DNA of 40,222 nt. Origin: Spirochaetaceae bacterium. Its GTDB lineage: Bacteria; Spirochaetota; Spirochaetia; Treponematales; Treponemataceae. Positions 23,225 through 32,016 of the stretch are shown here, one piece after another. Numbering within the stretch: the first letter of the stretch is position 1; every line of letters starts with the position of its first letter. The DNA is taken from the NCBI GenBank assembly GCA_017618015.1, contig JAFZVC010000078.1, forward strand, positions 1-40,222. Reading direction: 5' to 3'. A program made the translations under genes and the position numbers. Under the pieces are notes generated by a model that ran no database searches, had not been told where the DNA came from, and was given only the letters and a program-made list of their open reading frames with translations.

Positions 23225-25315
23225 TTACAGACCCGACATCAGAAGATCGACTTCCGCCTTTCTGTAACTCGGCGCATTTTGCTGTACCGTAAGCAGATAT
23301 CCAAGAGCACCGTCCGAATCACCAGAAACAATCAAAACCTTTGAAAGCTCGATGTAAGCATCCCACGACTTCGGGCTTGATTTTATAACATCAGTGAGCA
23401 GCGTCGAGGCATCGTCGTAAAGCCCTGTCGCACTGTACGCCTTTGCAAGATCGATGCGGATATTTACATCATCCGGCTTTATGTTACGCGCTGCGCGGAA
23501 ACAGTTTATAGCGTTCGGGTAGTCCTCTTTTTTCAGATACGCCGCCGCCATATTTTTCTGCGCCTCAAAGTTTTTCGGGTCAATTTCCACAGCTGTCTTG
23601 AAGTACGTAAGAGCTGTGTCAGGCACGTCGCTATCAAGGTAAATCTTACCAAGATTGATATTTGCGTCAAAATTCTTTTTATTCAGCTGCAATGTGCGGC
23701 TGTAATAAATGATAGCCGTATCAAGATCGCCAAGCTTTTCGCAAACGAATGCGTAGTGGCAGAAATACTCAGCCGTCTCCGGCTTTGAATCCGCCGCTTT
23801 TTTTGCATAAGGCAACGCTTCGCTATATTTTTTGTCGTCGCTAAGAACTTTCGCAAGGTTGAACTGCGTCGTGCTGTCGTTCGGCTCAAAAGTCAACGCT
23901 TTCTTAAAGTAGTTCTCCGCTTTTGCATAGTTCCCCTGCGATGCGTAAACAGAAGCGATCTCTTTCATTGCCGAGATGTTGCCGTCATCATACTGCAATG
24001 CCGATGTGTATGATTTCAGGGCGTTGTCCATATCGCCTTTTTTGCTGTAAATACGGGCTATCTGAAGATGAGCCTTCGCATATCCTTCGTTTATGGAAAC
24101 AGCCTTTTTGTATGCGGAAAGCGCGGAATCCTGCTGATTAAGCTTTTCGTACGTCATACCAAGGTTGTACTGGGCATTCGCGAACTTAGGATCAAGCTGG
24201 ATTGCTGATTCAAAAGATTTACGGGCTTCCGTGTATTTTTTCTGCAGATAAAGGACTTTTCCAAGCTCGTAGAAATAGTTGCTGTTGTTTGTATTGTACT
24301 GTACGGCAAGCTTAAGCTCTGATTCTGCTTCCGGATAGTTTTTTGCCGCCGCCGCGGTCATACCTTTAACAAAATGCGCGCCAGGAGCTGTTTTATCGAG
24401 CTTCTCGGCTTCGTCGGCGTATTTTGACGCAGCTTCCTTAAGTTTTTTCTCCTGAGCTTCCGTAAGCCCGGAGTTTTCTTCCACAGCCTCCGTATACAAA
24501 AGCTCTGAAGTTTTTGAAAGTATATCGGCATTAAATGCTTTTTCTGACGGCGGCATCTTATCATGGGCACTCTTAAAGTGGTCCAGGGCTTCTTCAACCT
24601 TGCTCACTTTAAGCGCGCTCTTTCCCGCGTTGAATTCGTCGTTAACAGTGGCGACCTGCTCCTGAATCTCTTTGCTCTTTTTAGCCAGAGCTTCTTCGTT
24701 CGCACGTTTTGCGGCTTCTTCCTGGGCAAGCCGCTCCTGGCGCTGCTTTTCAGCTACGCGCTCAGCTTCTTCCTGCTTTTGTTTTTGCTCTTCCTGCTCA
24801 CGCCGACGGTTCTCCTGTTCCGCCTGCTCCTTCAAAAGCTGCTGCATAGCGGCGTTTTGCGCGGCGGCGGCTCTGTTAGCCTCTGCCATCTCTTCAAGCG
24901 TCTGCTGAAGCTCGCTGTTCGTTCCGTTTGCGCTGTCCTGCGTTGTCGAACTGGAACCAGACGGGTTTGTCCCGCGCAACGAGATAACGTCGTCCATAAG
25001 ATTAAGCGCTTCTTCATCAGTTGCATCTTTTATAAGGAGATTGTCGAGTATGTTCATTGCGCGCTCATACTCGCCGCGTTCCATATAACGCTTGGCAAGG
25101 ATAATCATATTATCGCGCTCTGTCGCGTTCCCGTTCTGACCGCCTTCACCGTAAACGCCGTTACCCGCGCCATACGAACCGCCGCCATAACCTGAACCGG
25201 AGCCGCCGCCGCGGTTACCCACGGCACCGCCAATCAGCGCACCAATAGAACCAATACATCCTACCGCTAACAAACCTATTACTGAACCTAAAATTATTTT
25301 CTGCTTCTTAGTCAA
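23225..25315 (-). CDS. Membrane-anchored TPR protein with coiled-coil
   Basis: About 696 residues from TTG at 25315, which follows AGAGGA at about 8 nt; an upstream TTG at 25339 (704 residues) is possible but lacks a ribosome-binding site. A hydrophobic helix (about 8-30) anchors it. It is followed by a Gly/Ser/Tyr linker, a first TPR-like unit, a long charged Glu/Gln/Arg coiled coil (about 140-230), and about ten consecutive tetratricopeptide repeats to the C-terminus. TPRs bind proteins. With the anchor and coiled coil this looks like a periplasmic scaffold. It overlaps the end of the preceding TPR gene, so the two form one operon. No specific partner can be named. Confidence 0.85.
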   Translation of the reverse strand: MTKKQKIILGSVIGLLAVGCIGSIGALIGGAVGNRGGGSGSGYGGGSYGAGNGVYGEGGQNGNATERDNMIILAKRYMERGEYERAMNILDNLLIKDATDEEALNLMDDVISLRGTNPSGSSSTTQDSANGTNSELQQTLEEMAEANRAAAAQNAAMQQLLKEQAEQENRRREQEEQKQKQEEAERVAEKQRQERLAQEEAAKRANEEALAKKSKEIQEQVATVNDEFNAGKSALKVSKVEEALDHFKSAHDKMPPSEKAFNADILSKTSELLYTEAVEENSGLTEAQEKKLKEAASKYADEAEKLDKTAPGAHFVKGMTAAAAKNYPEAESELKLAVQYNTNNSNYFYELGKVLYLQKKYTEARKSFESAIQLDPKFANAQYNLGMTYEKLNQQDSALSAYKKAVSINEGYAKAHLQIARIYSKKGDMDNALKSYTSALQYDDGNISAMKEIASVYASQGNYAKAENYFKKALTFEPNDSTTQFNLAKVLSDDKKYSEALPYAKKAADSKPETAEYFCHYAFVCEKLGDLDTAIIYYSRTLQLNKKNFDANINLGKIYLDSDVPDTALTYFKTAVEIDPKNFEAQKNMAAAYLKKEDYPNAINCFRAARNIKPDDVNIRIDLAKAYSATGLYDDASTLLTDVIKSSPKSWDAYIELSKVLIVSGDSDGALGYLLTVQQNAPSYRKAEVDLLMSGL

Positions 25316-26117
25316 GTTCTGCTTCCTCTTCGTATTCAATCAAGCCTTGTGTACTGACAGAAACTGTTTCTGCATCACTAGTCTTAAGCGTATCGGCAAC
25401 TTGCTGCAAAAGTTTTCTTCTACGCTCCGCTTCCTCCGCCTGTCTTTCAGCTTCTCTCCGCGCCGCTTCCTCTTCCTGCGCAATCCGCTCTTCTTCAAGC
25501 TTCCTGCGTTCCTCTGCGACGCGTTCCTGTTCCTGCATAATACGCTCGTTCTCTATGGCAAGCCGCTCTTCTTCCTGCTTTTTGCTTACTATTTCAGTAG
25601 AAAGAAGCGAAATGAGCCTTCTTATAGACTCTGCCTGAGACGATTCTGGCTCAAGCTCAATATACTGCGTGTAGTCAATAATCGCGCCTTCGTAATCCTG
25701 TTCTTTCATGCGCGCGTTCGCCCTGTTCAAAAGTGCGGACGAAAACGACGGATTAGCCGCAAGCGCGTAGGAATACATTTCCTCTGCCCTGTCGTAATAA
25801 CCGAGCGCGAAGGCTGAATTTCCAGCATTGTAGTAAAGCCGGCGCTTGTCAGTTCCGCTTACGCCAGTTCCTAGCTGGAAAACTTCGAGCGATTTCTGGA
25901 ACTGACCTGTCTGGTAATAAGCAAGCCCCAGATAATTGTATACATCAGGATTCACGCCATTTTCCAAAATTGCCTGCTGCAAATATATTATAGCCTCTGC
26001 GGGCTTGTTCTCGCTGAACAAAGAAACTCCCTTATCGTAGTTACCGGCAAAAAGCGGTGTGCAGGCTAGGCACGCAAGCAACAAAAGGCACTTTATTGTT
26101 TTTCTACATGACTTCAA
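25308..26117 (-). CDS. Exported TPR protein with C-terminal coiled coil
   Basis: 269 residues from TTG at 26117, preceded by GGAGG at about 9 nt. A signal sequence (residues 1-25, LLLLACLACTPLFAG) could be cut by signal peptidase I, or II at a cysteine. Three or four TPRs follow (YDKGVSLFSENKPAEAIIYL onward) to about residue 165. A highly charged Glu/Arg/Gln coiled coil follows to about 250. The coiled coil resembles that of the downstream gene, so the two products may interact (inference). The downstream start lies inside this gene. It is divergent from the next TPR gene at 26216. Confidence 0.85.
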   Translation of the reverse strand: MKSCRKTIKCLLLLACLACTPLFAGNYDKGVSLFSENKPAEAIIYLQQAILENGVNPDVYNYLGLAYYQTGQFQKSLEVFQLGTGVSGTDKRRLYYNAGNSAFALGYYDRAEEMYSYALAANPSFSSALLNRANARMKEQDYEGAIIDYTQYIELEPESSQAESIRRLISLLSTEIVSKKQEEERLAIENERIMQEQERVAEERRKLEEERIAQEEEAARREAERQAEEAERRRKLLQQVADTLKTSDAETVSVSTQGLIEYEEEAELD

Positions 26118-26150
26118 TGTTTCCGACCTCCGTCATATGGCATATTCGAT

Positions 26151-26179
26151 TTGACATATTCCAATAAAAAAGTTACTCT
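26151..26179 (+). promoter_or_regulatory. Promoter of the TPR/REase-fold gene
   Basis: TTGACA (26151-26156), a 17-bp spacer and TACTCT (26174-26179). An 11-bp direct repeat AAAGTTACTCT occurs at 26169-26179 and 26184-26194, so the -10 box is duplicated at a 15-bp step. CGGAG lies before the ATG. Confidence 0.7.
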
Positions 26180-26215
26180 AAAGAAAGTTACTCTTTTATC
26201 TTTATCGGAGTTCAA

Positions 26216-27583
26216 ATGGATTCTATTCAGATAATTCTTATTGCAGTTTTAGGTACAGGTATCGCTTTTTTAGTCTATACTATTTTAAAATCAATACTTG
26301 CTCCAAAAAAAGTTGAAGGTATACAAAAACTCGTAAAACAAGGAAAGTATCAGGCTGCCATAAAACTTGCTAAAAACCTTATCGCAAAGGATCCTAGGGA
26401 TGTTTTCGCTCACTACTGGCTCGGTCAGGCATATATCAACGACGGGAAGCCTGAGCTTGCCCTTATGGAGATGAAGTTTGTTAATCAGAATGCAATTTTT
26501 GAAAAAGGACTTTCAGAAAAATCATTCAGAAAGCAGATTGCCGAACTTTACGAAAAATTCAACCAGAACGAAGAAGCTCTTAAAGAATATCTTCTTCTTA
26601 CAAAACTTGATCCAAACAACGCAGAAAACTTTTACCGCGCGGGAAAACTTTTTGAGCAGAAAGGAAAGACAGATAACGCGCTCGGATTTTACCACCAGGC
26701 GTTACAGCTGAACAAACGTCACGTCAAGGCGCACGCGTCTTTAGGACTTGTGCTTTACAAGACGAAGCAGTTCAACGAGGCTAAAAAAGAGATAGATATC
26801 GCCATTCAGCTCAGCCCGGATACTTTCTCATCGTATTATTACCTGGGAAAAATCCTTAAGGAAAACAAAGACTATGCCGCGGCAGTAGAAGCTTTTGGAA
26901 AAGCCCTTCGCGATCCAGAATTCAAGCAGAAATCGCTTTTGGAAAGAGGTTCGTGCTACGCCGCCGCCGACAATACAGAAAAAGCAATCGTAGAGTTCGA
27001 CAGGGCTGTAAAAGCCTCGCAGAACGACGCTTCGCAAGAAACGCTTTATGCGCGCTATTTCCTTGCATCCTGCTACGAAAAAACACGCCAGATAGAACAG
27101 GCGATTGTTCAGTGGAACGCCATAAACGCGAAAAGCCACAACTTTAAGGATGTTCCTGCAAAACTTACACAGTACGGCGACATAGAAGCTAATGACAACA
27201 TGAAAGAGTACCTTACGTGTAACTCCGAAAACTTCTGCGCCATCTGCAAGCGTATTGTAACGAACGGCCTTAAGCTTTCCGCAAAGACGGTAGAGCCGAA
27301 AAAATATGGCTGCATCGTATCGGCAACTGAGTCAAAAACAGAAAACTGGATGAACACACGCCAGCAGCTTTTCCTTATCGTTTTCTACAGGGAACCTGAT
27401 CTTATTGAGGACACAGTTTTGCGCAGGCTGCATGAAACGATAAAATCAAAGAACTTCCTTAAAGGAATTGTCTGCACGAGCGCAGGCTTCACCCGCTCCG
27501 CCGTCGAATTCTCGGAGAACCGGCCTTTGGAGCTTATCGACAAGCAGAGGCTTCAGAACCTTTTCGACAAAGCCTCTTTGTAG
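26216..27583 (+). CDS. Membrane-anchored TPR protein with degenerate Mrr-like C-terminal domain
   Basis: 455 residues. A hydrophobic helix (about 4-27) anchors the N-terminus. Six or seven TPRs follow, to about residue 320. A C-terminal domain (about 345-455) begins with TCNSENFCAICKRIV and ends with KGIVCTSAGFTRSAVEFSEN and RPLELIDKQRL. That ending is very like the last strand and helix of Mrr-type restriction endonuclease folds (GFT-x-A-x-x-F, ELIDxxxL), but I cannot identify a clear D-QxK catalytic site, so it may be inactive. The role may be sensing or scaffolding (inference). A 21-nt gap to the metallophosphoesterase suggests an operon. Confidence 0.75.
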   Translation: MDSIQIILIAVLGTGIAFLVYTILKSILAPKKVEGIQKLVKQGKYQAAIKLAKNLIAKDPRDVFAHYWLGQAYINDGKPELALMEMKFVNQNAIFEKGLSEKSFRKQIAELYEKFNQNEEALKEYLLLTKLDPNNAENFYRAGKLFEQKGKTDNALGFYHQALQLNKRHVKAHASLGLVLYKTKQFNEAKKEIDIAIQLSPDTFSSYYYLGKILKENKDYAAAVEAFGKALRDPEFKQKSLLERGSCYAAADNTEKAIVEFDRAVKASQNDASQETLYARYFLASCYEKTRQIEQAIVQWNAINAKSHNFKDVPAKLTQYGDIEANDNMKEYLTCNSENFCAICKRIVTNGLKLSAKTVEPKKYGCIVSATESKTENWMNTRQQLFLIVFYREPDLIEDTVLRRLHETIKSKNFLKGIVCTSAGFTRSAVEFSENRPLELIDKQRLQNLFDKASL

Positions 27584-27604
27584 CAGCCTGCGAGAAGCCC
27601 TGCC

Positions 27605-28309
27605 ATGAAGATACTCTGCATTTCCGACCAGATTGACCCGCTTGTATACAGCAGCGCGGCAAAAGAACGCTTTGCCGACATTGATATCGTTCTTTGTGCG
27701 GGCGATCTTGCCACGGACTACATCGATTTTGTAGTCACCACGCTCAACAAGCCTACGTACTTCATCTTCGGGAACCATAACCTCAACGACTTTCCGTACT
27801 ACCACAAGACCGCAGAGAACGGCGGCTACATAAAAAAAGACATATACGACCTGAATCATTCGCACGGAGCCGTTTATGCAGGCTTCAAAACGATCAGGGA
27901 GCAGAATCTGCTTTTGGCTGGGGTTTCGGGTTCCATACGCTACAATAAGGGACAGTGCCAGTACACCGAAAGGCAGATGTTCATAAGCCTTCTAAAAATG
28001 GTTCCAGCCCTATTGCTCAACAAAATACGATACGGCCGCTATCTTGACATCTTTTTGACACATGCGCCCCCGCTAGGCATTCACGACAAGCAGGACCCGT
28101 GCCACAGAGGTTTCAAGTGCTATTTGTGGTTCCTGAAAAAGTTCAGACCCAAATACATGATTCACGGCCACATACATCTATACGACTACCACGATGCAAG
28201 AGTAACTCCGTTTGAATCGACGGTGATAATCAACGCTTTCAGTCATTACATACTGGAAATTCCAGACCCCATAACAAAAGAAACAAAACAAGAAAGGACA
28301 AAACAATGA
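27605..28309 (+). CDS. Calcineurin-like metallophosphoesterase
   Basis: 234 residues, cytosolic. Metallophosphoesterase motifs in order: SDQID at 7-11, where the usual D-x-H has lost its His; CAGDL at 31-35; FGNHN at 59-63; LTHAPP near 155; and GHIHLYD near 183. Four of five metal-ligand motifs are intact. Families with this fold cleave phosphomonoesters or diesters, including cyclic nucleotides and RNA. The missing first His may lower or alter metal binding. Its stop overlaps the next gene as ATGA, so the pair is translationally coupled and probably acts together. The substrate is unknown. Confidence 0.85.
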   Translation: MKILCISDQIDPLVYSSAAKERFADIDIVLCAGDLATDYIDFVVTTLNKPTYFIFGNHNLNDFPYYHKTAENGGYIKKDIYDLNHSHGAVYAGFKTIREQNLLLAGVSGSIRYNKGQCQYTERQMFISLLKMVPALLLNKIRYGRYLDIFLTHAPPLGIHDKQDPCHRGFKCYLWFLKKFRPKYMIHGHIHLYDYHDARVTPFESTVIINAFSHYILEIPDPITKETKQERTKQ

Positions 28310-29214
28310 ATCCGGCGATAATTTCCCAGAGCGAAAACGATTTTCTTAAAGCACGCAACAAAGCGCTGTTCAACGAGCTTCAGCATTTTCTTAATCCAGA
28401 GGAGTCAAAGCTCCTTTCGTTCTCACAAGTCAAAGACATACTTAAGCCAAAAAGCGAAGTATACATGGGAATGCAGGTCGTCCCAATATCACTTATTGTT
28501 GGCAGCGAAGGACGATACCACGACTTTGACAATCATTTTTTCCCAAAAAGCATGCACCTAAGAAGCCGATGGGAAAGCATAGACAGAGCGCACCTTACCG
28601 ATGTTATTCTTCCGCCGATTGTGCTTTATGAGATAGGCGGGCTTTACTTCGTACGCGACGGAAACCACCGCGTTTCAGTAGCTAAAGCACAGGGAATAGA
28701 GAACATAGACGCGGAAGTCATAAGCCTTAAGAGCGAGATTAAGCTTAAGCCGGGCTGGTCTGAAAAACGCATCCTGAAACAGGTCATCCAGTACGAAAAA
28801 CGCGTTTTCTACTCCGAAACATCGTTTGGCGACATCACGGACTGCTGGAACATCGATTTTTCAACGCCCGGTCAGTACGACGTGCTTTATCAGCACATCC
28901 TGATTCACAAATACTACATAAACCAGGACAAGGAAGAAGAGATCCCGATGGAAGAAGCTATTCTTTCATGGTACAACAACTTATATCTGCCGATTGTAAC
29001 AGCCATAAAGAAACGAAAGATTCTGTGGCGTTTCAGGGGCAGAACGGCTGCAGACCTTTACGTATGGATAATCAAATACTGGGACGACCTCAAAAAGAAA
29101 TTCGGAGATGCAGTTACGATTGACGATGCGGCGAACGAATTCAGCACGAAATTCGGAAGGGGATTTTTCAAACAGCTGGCTTATTTCATTTCCACGATAT
29201 TCAAGCGCAGATAA
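28306..29214 (+). CDS. ParB/sulfiredoxin-fold domain protein
   Basis: 302 residues. Residues about 45-145 fit the ParB-like nuclease fold: PISLIVGSEGRYHDFDNHF, PPIVLYEIGG, and YFVRDGNHRVSVAKAQG with the diagnostic DGNHR box. The remaining 150 residues are helical and basic, without a helix-turn-helix I can recognise, so a chromosome-partition role is unlikely. Proteins with this box use it for CTP or ATP binding, or for phosphotransfer (family knowledge); function here is unknown. The start overlaps the phosphoesterase stop. AAGGAC precedes it. Confidence 0.75.
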   Translation: MNPAIISQSENDFLKARNKALFNELQHFLNPEESKLLSFSQVKDILKPKSEVYMGMQVVPISLIVGSEGRYHDFDNHFFPKSMHLRSRWESIDRAHLTDVILPPIVLYEIGGLYFVRDGNHRVSVAKAQGIENIDAEVISLKSEIKLKPGWSEKRILKQVIQYEKRVFYSETSFGDITDCWNIDFSTPGQYDVLYQHILIHKYYINQDKEEEIPMEEAILSWYNNLYLPIVTAIKKRKILWRFRGRTAADLYVWIIKYWDDLKKKFGDAVTIDDAANEFSTKFGRGFFKQLAYFISTIFKRR

Positions 29215-29223
29215 AGAAAAAAC

Positions 29224-29252
29224 TTGACTACAGCTCTTTCCGATGTTACTAT
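29224..29252 (+). promoter_or_regulatory. Promoter of the RsbU-like operon
   Basis: TTGACT (29224-29229), a 17-bp spacer and TACTAT (29247-29252). The leader of about 40 nt includes AAGGGAG before a GTG start. Confidence 0.7.
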
Positions 29253-29296
29253 TTATTAGATTTATCAAATGATTATATGTTAAAAGGGAGTATTCC

Positions 29297-30952
29297 GTGT
29301 TCAGTGAAAGCATCACGTTAATACCATTAGTAATAACGTTTATAGCATCTTTTTATCTTTTTTTATTAATTCTGTCTGTAAACAATAAAAAGAGCGATAC
29401 TGTGCCAAAATCAATGATGGCTGTACCTATCGTCCTTGTTGTCGGAATTATTATAACTGTTATAAAACCTGATATTTCTATTCTTGCGATTGTTACGGCA
29501 ATTGCATCAATTCTCGTTATTCCCTTTTTCAGAAACCTCAAGAACCCAAGTACAGACAAAGACCAGGGTATTGACGTACTTAATGCACCGGACGTACCAG
29601 ACCGTGAAGAACAGGAGAAAAAAGCAGAGCAGGCTTTTTTCGAGAGCAACATGTCACTTCTTACAGCCGGCAAAAACTTCGTATTACGCGCTGGCGAATC
29701 GTTCCCGGAAGAAAACGGACTTACACAGCTTCTCGATTTCATCAACACCAACCTTATCCACGAAACAAAGGCGGACGGCGGTGCTATTCTTCTTATCGAT
29801 GACTTTGAGGACGTTATAAGCGTAAAGGCTTACTCCGGCGACTTCCCGCCGCCATACAAGCTTCCTGAAGACCTTCCGCACAAAGTCGTTCGTGTTGAAA
29901 CTTCTTTCCGTTTTGCCCAGTTCGCACTCAACGAGAACATATTCGGCGCAGTCGCGACGGCAGGTAAACCTGAACTTATTACAGAGCCGGCTGCAGACCC
30001 GCGTATCTACCAGAACGAGCCAGAAGAATTCCTTAAATGCGGAAGCTACATCATCGTTCCGATGACGCTCCAGGACAACGTAATCGGTGTTGTCGCGCTT
30101 GCCCGCCGTTACGGTTCACAGGTATTCACAGAAAAAGAATTCCGCAGCGCACAGATCCTTACAGACTATGCCTGCGCTTCAATTAAGAATGTATTCTCTT
30201 TCCAGGAGATAAAAGAACACTCAGAAATGACACGCGAAGCCGAGATTTCGGGCAAGCTGCAGCAGACGCTTATTCCAAAGCAGCTTCCGCAGATTCCTGG
30301 TCTTTCGCTCGGTGCGTTCACGAACACTTCAGAAGGTGTTTGCGGCGACTACTACGATGTCCTGCCGTCGCGCAAAGACAGAGTTTCTTTCCTTATTTCG
30401 GATGTCGCCGGAAAAGGAATGAACTCGCTCATGATTATGATTATGATCCGCGCGATACTCAGGCTTATCGTCAACACAACGCAGTCGGCAGCGACAATCC
30501 TTTCGTGGGCGAACAGAGGCATTTCTGTAGAAAACAACATTGACCACTTTGCCAGCCTTGCGCTTATAAACTATGACACGACGACGAACAAAATCCAGTT
30601 CGCGACGGCAGGAAGCACGCCTATCCTGTATTACAATGCGCAGACGGAAGATATATCAAAAATTTCCACTTCAGTAGACCCTATTGGAGTAGAGAAAATG
30701 ACAGAATATACCGATAATGAGATGGAGGTACATTCTGGTGATATTATCGCTATGTACACCGACGGTATTGTAGAAGCTGTAAACAGTACAGGAAATCAGT
30801 ATTCAGCAGATAAACTGATTGACACAATCAAGAGTAACAGTAAACTGTCAAGTAAGGAAATAGCAAGCCTTGTCAAGGCTGATATAAAGAACTTTACGGG
30901 CTCGACCCGGCAGCATGATGATCAGACTCTGCTGATAATTAAGGTTATATAA
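29297..30952 (+). CDS. GAF-PP2C (SpoIIE-type) serine phosphatase, RsbU-like
   Basis: 551 residues from a GTG start behind AAGGGAG. Two or three N-terminal membrane helices (about 5-28, 38-75) are followed by a linker, a GAF domain at about 110-290 and a PP2C SpoIIE domain from about 310: CGDYYD, SDVAGKGMNS, MYTDGIVEA and HDDQTLLI, all the metal-binding acidic motifs. Such enzymes dephosphorylate a STAS anti-anti-sigma factor. A STAS gene lies 10 nt downstream and an HATPase kinase after it, so this is the input phosphatase of a partner switch, with the GAF and membrane parts as sensors (inference). The ligand is unknown. Confidence 0.92.
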   Translation: MFSESITLIPLVITFIASFYLFLLILSVNNKKSDTVPKSMMAVPIVLVVGIIITVIKPDISILAIVTAIASILVIPFFRNLKNPSTDKDQGIDVLNAPDVPDREEQEKKAEQAFFESNMSLLTAGKNFVLRAGESFPEENGLTQLLDFINTNLIHETKADGGAILLIDDFEDVISVKAYSGDFPPPYKLPEDLPHKVVRVETSFRFAQFALNENIFGAVATAGKPELITEPAADPRIYQNEPEEFLKCGSYIIVPMTLQDNVIGVVALARRYGSQVFTEKEFRSAQILTDYACASIKNVFSFQEIKEHSEMTREAEISGKLQQTLIPKQLPQIPGLSLGAFTNTSEGVCGDYYDVLPSRKDRVSFLISDVAGKGMNSLMIMIMIRAILRLIVNTTQSAATILSWANRGISVENNIDHFASLALINYDTTTNKIQFATAGSTPILYYNAQTEDISKISTSVDPIGVEKMTEYTDNEMEVHSGDIIAMYTDGIVEAVNSTGNQYSADKLIDTIKSNSKLSSKEIASLVKADIKNFTGSTRQHDDQTLLIIKVI

Positions 30953-30962
30953 GGAGATTTAT

Positions 30963-31301
30963 ATGGAACTTAAAATCCGTAAAAACGGAGATATCTATAT
31001 CATCGATGTTAACGGTGAAATGGATTTGTATAATTCATATAAACTGAAAGAATTAGTTATGAAAATGCTCGAGAAGAACGTCCGCAGTTTCATAATTAAC
31101 CTTGAGCAGGTAGATTATATCGACTCATCGGGAATCGGTGCGCTTATATATATCTGTTCCACAATAAAGAAGATGAACCTTAAGCTTTCTATAGCGAACA
31201 TTCACGGTTCTGTTAAGAAAGTTATCGAGCTTACAAAGCTTATGGGTTACTTCCCTATTGCTAACAGCGTTGAAGAAGCGTTGATGAAAATTGCAAACTG
31301 A
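30963..31301 (+). CDS. STAS anti-anti-sigma factor, RsbV/SpoIIAA-like
   Basis: 112 residues, a single STAS domain. The conserved DYIDSSGIGALIYI loop contains Ser56, the position phosphorylated by the partner kinase in SpoIIAA/RsbV. AAGGAG lies 6 nt before the ATG. It starts 10 nt after the phosphatase stop and precedes the HATPase gene. The unphosphorylated form should sequester the kinase. Confidence 0.93.
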   Translation: MELKIRKNGDIYIIDVNGEMDLYNSYKLKELVMKMLEKNVRSFIINLEQVDYIDSSGIGALIYICSTIKKMNLKLSIANIHGSVKKVIELTKLMGYFPIANSVEEALMKIAN

Positions 31302-31370
31302 GAGTGTGAATCAAAGCTTTAGAACAAGCACAGGCACAGCCGAATATCATTTATAAAGGAAAGTTTTTTT

Positions 31371-31922
31371 ATGGACGAGATCAAAGAGTTACGGTCTGAC
31401 GGTAGCGACCCGCTTTTCGATAAGACAAGCATGCTTTTTAAGGAATTTCCTTCAGACTTCCGTCAGATAAGATATTTCACACTTCTTATTGTTCAGTCTG
31501 CACCATTGGAAATCAAAGAGATAAACCTTCTTGAGCAGCAGATTAGTGAAGTAATTAAAAATGCTGTAAAACACGGAAATGAATGCGATACAAACAAGAA
31601 AGTCCGTGTATGGTATTCTTTCAGCCCGACACACGCACACCTTATCGTAGAAGATGAGGGCGAAGGTTTCAAAGACCTTGAAAAATGGAATGAATTTAAC
31701 AGAAAGAGACTTGAATGCCTTCACACAGGCAATTTTGAGCAGCTTGCTGATTTCGTTTCTTTCCGTACAAATAAAAGTGATGATCACGACGGCGGAAACG
31801 CTCTTTTTGCCGCACTTGAATACTGGAACGGCGGATTCGTATACAACGATAAGAGGAACGGTGTTGCGATGCTTAAACGCTACCAGCAGAAACGTCACGG
31901 AGTTACGATAGACGGAGAATAG
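31371..31922 (+). CDS. HATPase anti-sigma-type serine kinase, RsbW-like
   Basis: 183 residues. HATPase_c domain: N box EVIKNAVKHGNE near 62-73 and G1 box EDEGEGF near 94-100. The usual G2 glycine loop is replaced by an expanded segment ending DDHDGGNALFAALEY, so the ATP lid is unusual. AAAGGAAAG precedes the ATG. By family it phosphorylates the STAS protein and binds a target, classically a sigma factor. No sigma factor gene is linked here. A bidirectional terminator closes the operon 22 nt downstream. Confidence 0.88.
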   Translation: MDEIKELRSDGSDPLFDKTSMLFKEFPSDFRQIRYFTLLIVQSAPLEIKEINLLEQQISEVIKNAVKHGNECDTNKKVRVWYSFSPTHAHLIVEDEGEGFKDLEKWNEFNRKRLECLHTGNFEQLADFVSFRTNKSDDHDGGNALFAALEYWNGGFVYNDKRNGVAMLKRYQQKRHGVTIDGE

Positions 31923-31943
31923 TCTTTCTGTACAATATGTTGC

Positions 31944-31981
31944 TAAAAAAACAGCTTCCAGTTTTGGAAGCTGTTTTTTTA
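31944..31981. terminator. Bidirectional terminator
   Basis: A 10-bp perfect stem (31951-31960 with 31965-31974, 4-nt loop) has an A-run before it (31944-31950) and a T-run after it (31974-31981). It serves the RsbW-like gene on the plus strand and the convergent TPR-like gene on the minus strand. Confidence 0.93.
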
Positions 31982-32016
31982 TACCCCGCGCAATAAACCG
32001 CGTTAATAATTGTGAT

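Noticed and set aside
28306..29214. Chromosome-partition ParB
   Set aside because: There is a DGNHR box but no helix-turn-helix or ParA neighbour, and no parS-like site was seen.
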